Assembly (NCBI RefSeq): GCF_021735925.1
Contig: NZ_WMEA01000008.1
Coordinates: forward strand, 62,001 to 126,000
DNA from: Loktanella sp. M215
GTDB lineage: Bacteria > Pseudomonadota > Alphaproteobacteria > Rhodobacterales > Rhodobacteraceae
Direction: 5' to 3'
Length of the DNA stretch: 64,000 nt
The notes under the pieces are model-generated. The model was given only the letters and a program-made list of their open reading frames with translations. It was not told the origin of the DNA and made no database searches. This document shows positions 1-7,523 of this stretch, in pieces (position 1 is the first letter of the stretch; every line of letters begins with the position of its first letter). The translations under genes and the position numbers were made by a program.

Positions 1-232
1 AAAAACCAGCAGTTGTTGACCAGCGCGTTCCAGAACTGCCTCGACCAGTTGGGGTCGCCGAACAGCGTCTTGAAGTTGGCCAGCCCGACGAAGACCGCCC
101 CGCCATCGCCCTTGTTGAACAGGGCCAGCCGCAAGGTGTCGAACAGGGGAATGATCATGATGGCCGTATAGACCAGCACCGCGGGGGCCAGAAAGACGGC
201 AATGTGCCAGGGTCTGCGGGGTCTGTCGGTCA
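1..232 (-). CDS. ABC sugar transporter permease, N-terminal part (runs off window)
   Basis: The reverse strand reads from an ATG at 232 into a hydrophobic protein beginning MTDRPRRPWHIAVFLAPAVL, with a first membrane helix at about residues 10-32. A periplasmic stretch follows (LANFKTLFGDPNW), then the start of the next helix where the window ends. This is the usual N-terminus of MalF/UgpA-type permeases of carbohydrate ABC importers. It lies 51 bases after the solute-binding protein gene and in the same direction, so it should be the first permease of that importer. Only about 77 residues are visible; the second permease and the ATPase would lie beyond the window edge. Confidence 0.85.
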
Positions 233-252
233 TGGCGGCCCTTCGGATGGAT

Positions 253-276
253 GGCCCCGGCACGGTTGCCGGGGCC
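253..276 (-). promoter_or_regulatory. intercistronic stem-loop between binding protein and permease
   Basis: GGCCCCGGCA (253-262) and TGCCGGGGCC (267-276) form a perfect 10-bp stem with a 4-nt loop, just after the stop codon of the solute-binding protein and before the permease start. There is no T-run, so a 3'-end-protecting or attenuating hairpin is more likely than a full terminator. Such hairpins commonly let the binding protein be made in excess over the membrane subunits. Confidence 0.6.
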
Positions 277-283
277 GGTTCGC

Positions 284-1537
284 TTACTCTGCGGGCTTGT
301 ACCACGTGTTGAGGCCGTCCTGCAGGCGCTTTCCGGCATCCTGCGGCGTCTCTTCACCCTTGATGACCTGCGCAGACGCGTTCCACGTCTCGTTTTCCAG
401 GTTTGGGGTGCCGCGCGACAGGATCTGGTATGTGGACCGGATTGTCGATTTGCAGGTGTCGCGCCAGCTGACGAATTCCTGCGCCAGCGGGTCCTCCAAT
501 TTGACCGGTTCACTGGACAGCGGGAAGAATCCCGGCAGGGCGTTGGCGTAGAGCGATGCGAACTCGGGGCTTGCGACCCAATCCAGGAAAGCCTTGGATT
601 CTTCGGGGTGTTCGGTCGCCTTGTTCATGCCGATCGCGATGTCGACGTGATCCGAGATGTAGCAGTCGTCGCCCGCTGCTGGCACGGGTGGCGGGAAGGC
701 CCCCATTTCGAAATCCGCGAGGCCGTTGAAGCCCGAGATTTCCCACGACCCGGCGGGATAGATCGCGGCGCGGCCGAGGGTGAAGAGGTTCTGGCTGTCG
801 GGGTAGGTCTGTGCCTCGAACCCGTCGCCAAGGTAGTCCTTCCAGCGGGCCAGCTGCTCGAATGGCGCAACCCAGTCTGCGTCGGTCAGCTTCTGCTCGC
901 CCTTGATCAGGGCCGTGCGGCCTTCCTCGCCCTTCCAATAGTTCGGGCCGATGTTCTGATAGCCCATCGTGGCGGCTTCCCACTGGTCGTTGGTGCCCAT
1001 CGCCATCGGGATGTAGGTGCCGTCTTCCTTGATCTTGTCGAGGACGGCAAAGAAGTCGTCGACGGTTTTCGGAACGTCCAGTCCCAGTTCGGCAAAGGCG
1101 TCCTTGTTGTAGATGAAACCGTGGATCACCGAGGCCATCGGCACGCAGAAGGTGGCGCTGCCGTCGTCGGTGGACCAGCCGGATTTTGCCACATCGGAAA
1201 AGTTCGCCATGCCGGGCAGGTCGGAGAGGTCCTCAAGCTTGCCGCCGTCATAGAGGGCCAGCGACGCGTCGAAGGGGCGGCAGGTGATCAGGTCACCGGC
1301 GGACCCTGCGTCCAGCTTGGAGTTCAGCACGGCGTTGTATTCAGCCGGGGCCGAGGGGGCGAAGTTCAGCTTGATGCCGGGATGGGATGCCTCGAAGGCG
1401 GGGATGATCTGGTCCTGCCAGATCGACAGGTCGTCGTTGCGCCAGCTTTCGATGGTCAGCGTGACGTCCTGCGCAAAGGCCGACCCCGCCAGCAGGGTCG
1501 AGGCCAGCAGTGTGGCGGTAAAGGTGCGGTAGGTCAT
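284..1537 (-). CDS. extracellular solute-binding protein, sugar ABC transporter
   Basis: This 417-residue periplasmic protein has a clear signal peptide (MTYRTFTATLLASTLLAGSAFA, cleaved before QD). The body is typical of family 1 carbohydrate-binding proteins: LTIESWRNDDLSIWQDQIIP at the mature N-terminus, then an aromatic-rich C-terminal lobe. A permease start follows 51 bases downstream, and murQ lies 36 bases upstream on the same strand. Its place in an amino-sugar cluster suggests that it captures GlcNAc, chitooligosaccharides or MurNAc-type sugars. The ligand is inferred from context, not from the binding site. Confidence 0.85.
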   Translation of the reverse strand: MTYRTFTATLLASTLLAGSAFAQDVTLTIESWRNDDLSIWQDQIIPAFEASHPGIKLNFAPSAPAEYNAVLNSKLDAGSAGDLITCRPFDASLALYDGGKLEDLSDLPGMANFSDVAKSGWSTDDGSATFCVPMASVIHGFIYNKDAFAELGLDVPKTVDDFFAVLDKIKEDGTYIPMAMGTNDQWEAATMGYQNIGPNYWKGEEGRTALIKGEQKLTDADWVAPFEQLARWKDYLGDGFEAQTYPDSQNLFTLGRAAIYPAGSWEISGFNGLADFEMGAFPPPVPAAGDDCYISDHVDIAIGMNKATEHPEESKAFLDWVASPEFASLYANALPGFFPLSSEPVKLEDPLAQEFVSWRDTCKSTIRSTYQILSRGTPNLENETWNASAQVIKGEETPQDAGKRLQDGLNTWYKPAE

Positions 1538-1573
1538 TGTCGTCTCCCAGGTGTTGAAGGTGAGCAGCCCGTT

Positions 1574-2461
1574 CTAGCGGGGGTCTTGGTCTTGCAGCGC
1601 CGCGAGCGCCGGGCGCAGGTGGCCGTGATGATGGGTCAGAAGGGCCGTGGCCGTGGCAGGGTCCGCGCCCGCTGCAATAAGACAAGCGGTTTTCGTGTCA
1701 TAACGGGCAGCATTCAGGGATTGGGTTGCGACCGCCTCGCTGACGCGGGCCACGTCGGCCACGATCCGTGCCGCACGGCCCCGCAGTTTGGCATTGTCGG
1801 CGCGCAGGTTGACCATGTCGCCGTCATGGACATGCCCCAGCCGCACGCCCGCAAGGGTCGAGATCATGTTCAGCGCCGCCTTTTGCGCGGTCCCGGCGCC
1901 CATGCGGGTCGATCCGGCCAGCGCCTCTGGCGGGGTGGACAGGCAGATCGCGACGTCGGCGGCGTGCAGCAGCGGTGTATCCGGATTGTTCGCGATGCCG
2001 ATGACCGGCACCCCCGCGGCCCGGGCGCGCGTGGCGGCATCCACGGCCCAGCGAGTGCTGCCACTGGCAGAGATCGCGATCAGCAGATCGCCGGGGTGCA
2101 GGGTCATCGCGTCGTCGGTCAGGTCTTCGGTGTTGCCTGGCATGTAGGCTCCAGTCGGGATCTCACCCGCCATGCGAATGACGATGCGTTCGGGGTCGAT
2201 GCCGAAGGTGCCGGGCAATTCGCTGCCATCCGCCAGCGCCATCAAGCCCGACGACCCGGCGGCCGCGTAGACCAACCGCCCGGTGCCGCGCAGCGTGTCT
2301 GCAACCAGATCAGCGGCGGCTTCAAGGGCGGGCAAGACGTCGCGCAGCGTGGCAAGACTCGCGATCTGGATGTCGATCATCCGGGTCAGCGCCGCGGGGC
2401 CGTCCAGACGGTCGATGGGCGTCTCGGTGCTCATGCGGGCTTCGGTCTTAGGCAGGGCCAT
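1574..2461 (-). CDS. murQ: N-acetylmuramic acid 6-phosphate etherase
   Basis: MurQ cleaves the lactyl ether of MurNAc-6-phosphate to give GlcNAc-6-phosphate plus D-lactate in the cytoplasm. The 295-residue protein carries the SIS fold with AAAGSSGLMALADGSELP near residue 65, the phosphosugar loop AISASGSTRWAV, and the family signature GSTRMGAGTAQKAALNMIST. The start at 2461 is chosen because AGGAGAG lies just upstream. A longer open frame toward 3460 exists but runs through the divergent promoter and the opposite gene. It is the first gene of the leftward transcript ahead of the binding protein. This links peptidoglycan sugar recovery with the NagA pathway encoded rightward. Confidence 0.88.
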   Translation of the reverse strand: MALPKTEARMSTETPIDRLDGPAALTRMIDIQIASLATLRDVLPALEAAADLVADTLRGTGRLVYAAAGSSGLMALADGSELPGTFGIDPERIVIRMAGEIPTGAYMPGNTEDLTDDAMTLHPGDLLIAISASGSTRWAVDAATRARAAGVPVIGIANNPDTPLLHAADVAICLSTPPEALAGSTRMGAGTAQKAALNMISTLAGVRLGHVHDGDMVNLRADNAKLRGRAARIVADVARVSEAVATQSLNAARYDTKTACLIAAGADPATATALLTHHHGHLRPALAALQDQDPR

Positions 2462-2484
2462 CTGACTCTCTCCTTTCGGGCAAG

Positions 2485-2604
2485 TAATACCTTTCAGATA
2501 CCTCTTGTCTAGATTCTTTGTTGGCATCCCCCGTATCGCCACAAAAATCAGCGGATGCGCGTGGATTTGGGATTTTTCCGGGCTGAAAGGTATTATAGAG
2601 GTAT
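2485..2604. promoter_or_regulatory. divergent promoter region with paired inverted operator repeats
   Basis: TAATACCTTTCA (2485-2496) and TGAAAGGTATTA (2584-2595) are perfect inverted copies, one near each divergent start. Each is accompanied by a second AGGTAT half-site exactly 11 bp away: ATACCT at 2487 and 2498, AGGTAT at 2588 and 2599. One helical turn between half-sites and a GGTAT core suit the adjacent HutC-type GntR regulator, so these are its probable operators controlling both murQ and the kinase operon. The assignment is inferred from position and symmetry. Confidence 0.6.
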
Positions 2605-2607
2605 CGT

Positions 2608-3456
2608 ATGACGCAGACTGAAACCCTTTATATTGGCGTGGATGGCGGCGGCACCGGCTGCCGGGTCGCCCTGTGGGATGCGGCTGGCCGCGTTCTGGCG
2701 CGGGCCAACGGCGGGCCGTCGAACGTGACCTCGGACTTCGACGGGGCCTGCGCCAATATCCTGACGGCCCTGACGCAGATCGAGGCTGCGGTGCCCGGTG
2801 CCGCCGTGGGGGCGGTCGGACATCTGGGGCTGGCAGGCGCGATTTCCGACGCTGTCTGCGCTGCCGTCGCGGCGCGGATGCCGATGCGGCGATGCACCGT
2901 GACCGGTGACATGCCGACGACGGTGGCCGGTGCGCTGGGTCCGCAGGACGGCGCGGTGCTGGCGCTTGGCACGGGCAGTTTTGTCGGGCTGAAGCGGGGG
3001 GGCATCGTCCGTTCCGTGGGTGGCTGGGGACTGCAGGTATCCGACAACGGCTCTGCCGCCTGGATCGGGCGCGCCGGTTTGGCCGCGACGCTGGAGGCTG
3101 TGGATGGTCTGGCGCCTGTGGGGGCAATGGCGCGGCAACTGCTGCGTCGGTTCGGCGATGACCCAAATGCCATCGTGCGCTTTGCCGCGACGGCGCGGCC
3201 CGTGGACTATGGCGCGCTGGCCCCCGTCGTGCTGGATGCCGAGGACCCGGCGGCGCGGGCGATCGTGGGGCAGGGAGCGGACTGGCTGGAGCGGGCCCTT
3301 GTGGCGCTGGGGCACGACGACAGCCTGCCGCTGTGCCTGATCGGCGGGCTGGGGCCGCGCTATCGCGATCATCTGGCGCGGGACGGGCGGCACTTCGTTG
3401 CGCCCAAAGGCACGGCGCTGGATGGCGCATTCTTGCTTGCACGGGGTGCCGCATGA
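2608..3456 (+). CDS. BadF/BadG-type sugar kinase, probable N-acetylglucosamine kinase
   Basis: The 282-residue protein begins YIGVDGGGTGCRVALWDAAG, the phosphate-1 loop of the ASKHA kinase fold. It continues with ALGTGSFVGLKRGG (phosphate 2) and the adenosine-loop-like LIGGLGPRY. BadF-family members of this size in amino-sugar operons phosphorylate GlcNAc (or glucosamine/MurNAc) at the 6-hydroxyl with ATP. It overlaps the GntR gene by ATGA, so translation is probably coupled. The exact substrate is inferred from the neighbours MurQ, NagA and the SIS deaminase. No AnmK or separate MurNAc kinase is visible, so this enzyme may also supply MurNAc-6-phosphate. Confidence 0.8.
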   Translation: MTQTETLYIGVDGGGTGCRVALWDAAGRVLARANGGPSNVTSDFDGACANILTALTQIEAAVPGAAVGAVGHLGLAGAISDAVCAAVAARMPMRRCTVTGDMPTTVAGALGPQDGAVLALGTGSFVGLKRGGIVRSVGGWGLQVSDNGSAAWIGRAGLAATLEAVDGLAPVGAMARQLLRRFGDDPNAIVRFAATARPVDYGALAPVVLDAEDPAARAIVGQGADWLERALVALGHDDSLPLCLIGGLGPRYRDHLARDGRHFVAPKGTALDGAFLLARGAA

Positions 3457-4211
3457 CCATCGCGGCCTTTCTTGCCCCGGATCAGTGGCAGTCGGCCCGC
3501 AACGGCCCGCTTTATGAGCAGTTGTTCCAGCGTCTGACACAGGCCGTGACACAGGGCCTGCTGCCCCCGGGCAGCACCCTGCCGCCAGAGCGCGAAATCG
3601 CGCAGTTAACGGCCCTGTCGCGCGTGACCGTGCGCCGCGCCGTGCAGATGCTGGTCCGCGACGGGCTAATCGTGCAAAAGCAGGGCTCGGGCTCTTTCGT
3701 CGCTGACGTGCCAGCGCGGCTGGAGCAATCCATGTCGCGCCTGACCTCGTTCACTGAGGACATGGCCCGGCGGGGGCTGACGACGACGACCCGCTGGCTG
3801 GGGCGCGGCATCCACGACCCCTCCCCGGACGAGGTCATCGCCCTTGGCCTGCGGCAGGAGGATCGCGTCGCCCGTCTGGCGCGCCTGCGGTTGGCGGACA
3901 CGCGACCGCTGGCGATCGAGCGGGCCGCCCTGCCATTGGTGCTGCTCCCCGATCCGGCCCGGGTGACGACGTCGCTTTACGCAGTACTGGCAGAGGGCGG
4001 TCACCCCCCCGTGCGGGCGCTGCAGAAGATTTCCGCCGTGAACCTCGGTCCCGACGATGCGGCGCTGCTGCAGGTCTCCGCGGGCGAGGCCGGGCTGCGG
4101 ATCGAGCGGATATCCTATCTGGACGACGGCAGCGTGGCAGAGTTCACGCGGTCGGTCTACCGGGGCGATGCCTACAACTTTGTCGCGGAATTGCGACTGA
4201 CACGGGATTAG
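3453..4211 (+). CDS. GntR family (HutC subfamily) transcriptional regulator
   Basis: This 252-residue regulator has an N-terminal winged helix (GPLYEQLFQRLTQAV ... LPPEREIAQLTALSRVTVRR) at residues 15-85. A UTRA effector-binding domain at about 105-245 holds the conserved ERAALPLVLLP and IERISYLDDG stretches. UTRA domains of this subfamily bind phosphorylated amino sugars such as GlcN-6-P or GlcNAc-6-P. The start at 3453 overlaps the kinase stop. The longer frame from 3333 is an out-of-frame extension inside the kinase gene. It most probably represses both divergent transcripts through the AGGTAT repeats. Confidence 0.88.
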   Translation: MTIAAFLAPDQWQSARNGPLYEQLFQRLTQAVTQGLLPPGSTLPPEREIAQLTALSRVTVRRAVQMLVRDGLIVQKQGSGSFVADVPARLEQSMSRLTSFTEDMARRGLTTTTRWLGRGIHDPSPDEVIALGLRQEDRVARLARLRLADTRPLAIERAALPLVLLPDPARVTTSLYAVLAEGGHPPVRALQKISAVNLGPDDAALLQVSAGEAGLRIERISYLDDGSVAEFTRSVYRGDAYNFVAELRLTRD

Positions 4212-4220
4212 GGGGCCGAC

Positions 4221-5249
4221 ATGGCGCACCACAGCAGGATGCATGACGAAATCAGGGACATCCCGCAGGCGGTGGCACAGCTACTGGCCGCCGGTGGCAA
4301 TACGATGGCCGGGGCCGGGGCCGCGCTGCGCGACCGCGATCCGGCCTTTCTGACCACGGCGGCGCGGGGGTCTTCTGACCACGCCGCGACCTATTTCAAG
4401 TACGCGACAGAGATCCTGATGGGCGTTCCGGTCGCCTCCCTTGGCCCGTCCGTTTCGTCCATCTTTGGCCGTCAGATGCGGCTTGACCGGGGGGCCTGCG
4501 TGGCGGTGTCCCAGTCCGGGCAAAGCCCCGACATCGTCGCCACGGCGGGCATGGCCGCCCGTGGCGGGGCGCTGACCTTTGCGCTGACGAACGAGGCGGA
4601 CTCGCCCCTCGCCGCCGCTTGCGACCGGACCCTGCATCTGCACGCGGGCGCGGAACACAGCGTCGCTGCCACAAAGACCTTCGTGAACTCTTGCGTGGTT
4701 TCCCTGTGGCTGCTGGCGGAATGGTCGCAGGACACGGCATTGCTGGCCGCCCTGCACGACCTGCCAAAGGCACTGTCCCAGGCCACGGCGCTTGACTGGC
4801 CAGAGGTGCGCACCGCGCTGGAGACACGGGCGTCGCTTTATTGTCTCGGGCGGGGTCCGGCCTATGCCATCGCAGGCGAGGCGGCGCTGAAGTTCAAGGA
4901 GACCTGCCTGATGCATGCCGAGGCCTATTCCTCGGCCGAGGTGCTGCATGGTCCGGTGTCCCTGATCGATCCGGGATTCCCGGTGCTGGCCCTGTGTGCC
5001 GCCGACGCGGCAGAGACGTCGCTGGCCGAGGCGGCGGACGCCATCGCACAGAAGGGCGCGGCCGTCTTTGCCACGACTGACAAGGTGCGCCATGCGAAGC
5101 CCCTGCCCGTGGTGCGCACCGGGCATCCGCTGACGGACGGCGTCGCGTTGATCGCGACGTTCTATGCCATGGTCGAACGGGTGGCCGTGGGGCGGGGAAT
5201 CGACCCGGACACCCCGCGCCATTTGCGCAAGGTGACGGAAACCACATGA
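4221..5249 (+). CDS. SIS-domain glucosamine-6-phosphate deaminase (NagB-II type)
   Basis: The 342-residue protein consists of two SIS domains matching the isomerase half of GlmS, without the glutamine amidotransferase domain. Visible motifs are TAARGSSDHAATYFKYA, SQSGQSPDIVATAGMAA, AATKTFVNS and the second-domain signature GRGPAYAIAGEAALKFKE with HAEAYSSAEVLHGP. Proteins of this layout in GlcNAc operons act as the non-orthologous deaminase converting GlcN-6-P to fructose-6-P plus ammonia. It starts 10 bases after the regulator and overlaps nagA by ATGA. A classical NagB is not present in the window. Confidence 0.83.
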   Translation: MAHHSRMHDEIRDIPQAVAQLLAAGGNTMAGAGAALRDRDPAFLTTAARGSSDHAATYFKYATEILMGVPVASLGPSVSSIFGRQMRLDRGACVAVSQSGQSPDIVATAGMAARGGALTFALTNEADSPLAAACDRTLHLHAGAEHSVAATKTFVNSCVVSLWLLAEWSQDTALLAALHDLPKALSQATALDWPEVRTALETRASLYCLGRGPAYAIAGEAALKFKETCLMHAEAYSSAEVLHGPVSLIDPGFPVLALCAADAAETSLAEAADAIAQKGAAVFATTDKVRHAKPLPVVRTGHPLTDGVALIATFYAMVERVAVGRGIDPDTPRHLRKVTETT

Positions 5250-6367
5250 CGCTGACCGCATACACCGGTTGCGACGTCCACGACGGCACGCAGCTGCACC
5301 CCGACGCGGTGCTGTTGCTGGAGGATGGCGTCTGCGTGGGGATTGGGAAAGCAGTGCCCGAGGGTGCGGCGGTCGTGACCTTGCCCGGCGGTACGTTGTG
5401 TCCTGGATTCATCGACCTGCAGGTGAACGGCGGCGGCGGTGTGATGTTCAACGACGTCGCCAGCGTTGAGACGCTGCGCACCATGGCCGCCGCCCATCGG
5501 GGGATGGGCACAACGGCCATGCTACCGACGCTGATCACCGATCGGCGCGAAGTCTCGCAGGCCGCCATCGCGGCGGCAGTTGCGGCCGCGGACACGGTGC
5601 CGGGGATCATCGGGTTGCATCTGGAAGGGCCGCATCTGTCGCTGGCCCGCAAGGGTGCGCATGATCCGGCGCTGATCCGGCCGCTCGACAACGATGACAT
5701 GGCGATGCTCTGCGCGGCGGCGGCGCAACTGCCGAACCTGATGCTGACGGTTGCCGCGGAAACCGTGACGACGGCACAGATCGCGCAACTGACCGCCGCG
5801 GGGGTGATCGTGTCGCTGGGGCACTCGAACGCGGGATATGACACCTGCCAGGCGGCCTTTGCCGCGGGCGCAGGCTGCACGACCCACCTGTTCAACGCCA
5901 TGAGCGGTCTGGGCCACCGCGAGCCTGGATTGGTGGGAGCCACGCTGGACGGGACGGGGGCCACGGGCCTCATCGCGGACGGCGTGCACGTGCATCCCGC
6001 AGCGATCCGCGCGGCGCTGCAGGCCAAGGCCGCGGGGACCGTCTTCTTGGTCAGCGACGCAATGGCGCCCGCGGGGACCGACCTTGACCGCTTTACCCTG
6101 AATGGGCGCGAGATCCACCGTCACGACGGTCGGTTAACGCTGGCCGACGGCACGCTTGCGGGGGCGGACCTGTCGCTGCCGCAGGCGATCGGTGTCATGG
6201 TGAACCATGTGGGAATAACGCTCGAACGGGCCATCGCGATGGCGACCGCCGCACCCGCCAGCGTGTTGCGTCAAGCCGGCTCTGCGGGACATCTGCGGGT
6301 CGGTGCCCCTTGCGAGGTCGTGCATCTTGCCGAGGACCTGACGCAGGCCCATTCGCTTCTGACCTGA
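5246..6367 (+). CDS. nagA: N-acetylglucosamine-6-phosphate deacetylase
   Basis: NagA removes the acetyl group of GlcNAc-6-P to give GlcN-6-P. The 373-residue amidohydrolase shows GFIDLQVNGGGG (the Q-x-N variant of the first metal motif, as in E. coli NagA), HLEGPHLS with the metal-binding glutamate, LGHSNAGYD, TTHLFNAMSG and VSDAMAPAG carrying the catalytic aspartate. Length is normal for the family. It is the last gene of the rightward operon and receives GlcNAc-6-P from both the kinase and MurQ routes. Confidence 0.92.
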   Translation: MTLTAYTGCDVHDGTQLHPDAVLLLEDGVCVGIGKAVPEGAAVVTLPGGTLCPGFIDLQVNGGGGVMFNDVASVETLRTMAAAHRGMGTTAMLPTLITDRREVSQAAIAAAVAAADTVPGIIGLHLEGPHLSLARKGAHDPALIRPLDNDDMAMLCAAAAQLPNLMLTVAAETVTTAQIAQLTAAGVIVSLGHSNAGYDTCQAAFAAGAGCTTHLFNAMSGLGHREPGLVGATLDGTGATGLIADGVHVHPAAIRAALQAKAAGTVFLVSDAMAPAGTDLDRFTLNGREIHRHDGRLTLADGTLAGADLSLPQAIGVMVNHVGITLERAIAMATAAPASVLRQAGSAGHLRVGAPCEVVHLAEDLTQAHSLLT

Positions 6368-6709
6368 GAGCACGGCGCTACGACGGATCTGGCGTCACAC
6401 GTCTTAAGGTCCTTCACCAAGGTTGCGGACTGGCACGGAGCCAGTCTGCAATCTGCCTTCCATCGTTCAGATGGCCCTATTCCCGATGCTTTCACCATGC
6501 GAAGAAGGTGCGCCACCTTGGGGCAGGGTATCCGATCAGTCCTCCAGGCTTCCGCCTCAACTTGTCGAGAAGGCGAGTTCTTCGTGTCGCAACAGGGCCA
6601 GTTTTCCGTGTCACCTGAAACGAGCCAGCCCAAAGAGAGATTGATGCAGTGTGGTGCGCATTGAGATGGATACTCCGGGGCGCGGCGCGAACAGCGCCCC
6701 GAAGTCGTT
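6368..6709. other. intergenic region, no convincing gene
   Basis: Short open frames here lack homologous motifs and overlap each other on both strands. The only clear structure is the hairpin CGGGGCGC (6676-6683) / GCGCCCCG (6694-6701), lying just past the stop codon of the leftward DUF1127-like gene. It could end that transcript, although no T-run follows. Confidence 0.4.
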
Positions 6710-6964
6710 TCAGAACCGCTTCAACATAAGTGGATCGAAATGTGGCTTGCCGCCAGATTTTGGCAGTAGGCCGATGTCTTTTCTCATGTGATCCGACAAG
6801 CTATCGAAGCTGCTCAACGCTGCTCTTGCGTTGTCCGGCGGGTGAATTTTACGGAACCGCCTGGCGGCAATTTCGAACAGGACTTTTGTTGCGCCAAAGT
6901 TTGCGACAAGCTCTTCGACCGTGTCATGCAACGAGATCGGTGTCTTAACGGGATGTGCGTTCAT
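6710..6964 (-). CDS. small DUF1127-like protein
   Basis: An 84-residue basic protein whose C-terminal part (ALSSFDSLSDHMRKDIGLLP) resembles the end of DUF1127/YjiS domains, where L-x-x-L-S-D-x-x-x-x-D-I-G-L is typical. The start at 6964 is preceded by AGGAAACGAAA, a fair ribosome binding site; the upstream in-frame ATG at 7036 has none. DUF1127 proteins are small, RNA- or stress-linked in several proteobacteria, but their biochemical role is not settled. It stands alone between the nag operon and the first IS element. Confidence 0.6.
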   Translation of the reverse strand: MNAHPVKTPISLHDTVEELVANFGATKVLFEIAARRFRKIHPPDNARAALSSFDSLSDHMRKDIGLLPKSGGKPHFDPLMLKRF

Positions 6965-7523
6965 TTTCGTTTCCTGACCGCGTGCAGCACTGCACACGGC
7001 TCCTGTTTGAAGGTGAAGACATGATCGGACGCGCAAACGAATTGCGCGTCGGTAGATCGATGTCGTACGGGGTGAGTTGGAAGGTGTGTCAGCCTAAGGG
7101 CAGGCCGACGGGCGATATGTCAGGCTAGACGCCTGAACGGTGACCGATGGTCATCGCCGCCGGGTGCACACAATTCCAACGGGTGGTTTGGCAAAGATAT
7201 GTAGACATTGCTGCTCCCCCCCTGATTGCGAGCTTCCGGTGAACAACCGGTACACAGACCTGCGGATTCGAGAAAACCTTTGCGGTTGGTGATTGCGTAT
7301 TGCGGGTGCGTTGTGGCTAAGGAGCCACAGGACTTCTGCAATGGCCCCACACCTTTCTTGGCTACGGACCAACGAGATGGAGATTTCAGATACGAAGATA
7401 AGGATGTTCGGCAATGATCTTATGTTCTCGCTGACGGATGCCAGCGAGACAGATCTGCCGTATCGCCGAGAGCGTAGGGGGACTAACATCGCCCCTGCTT
7501 CACGTAGGCTCACGCCCCGAACA
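6965..7523. other. intergenic region left of IS copy 1, no convincing gene
   Basis: Overlapping short frames on both strands show no recognisable domain. The last bases (7514-7520 read leftward) supply the original final codons (TTC GGG GCG TGA) of the WGR gene that IS copy 1 has cut, so this DNA was contiguous with 8863 onward before the insertion. 7521-7523 (ACA) is the left copy of the target duplication. Confidence 0.5.

Noticed and set aside
251..2512. 753-codon forward open frame
   Set aside because: It lies entirely opposite the solute-binding protein and murQ genes, has no family features, and reflects high GC third positions.
1574..3460. Long N-terminal extension of MurQ to 3460
   Set aside because: The extension runs antisense through the divergent promoter and the kinase gene; the start at 2461 has the ribosome binding site and normal length.
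6423..6644. Short forward frames after nagA
   Set aside because: No ribosome binding site, overlapping alternatives in two frames, and no recognisable domain.
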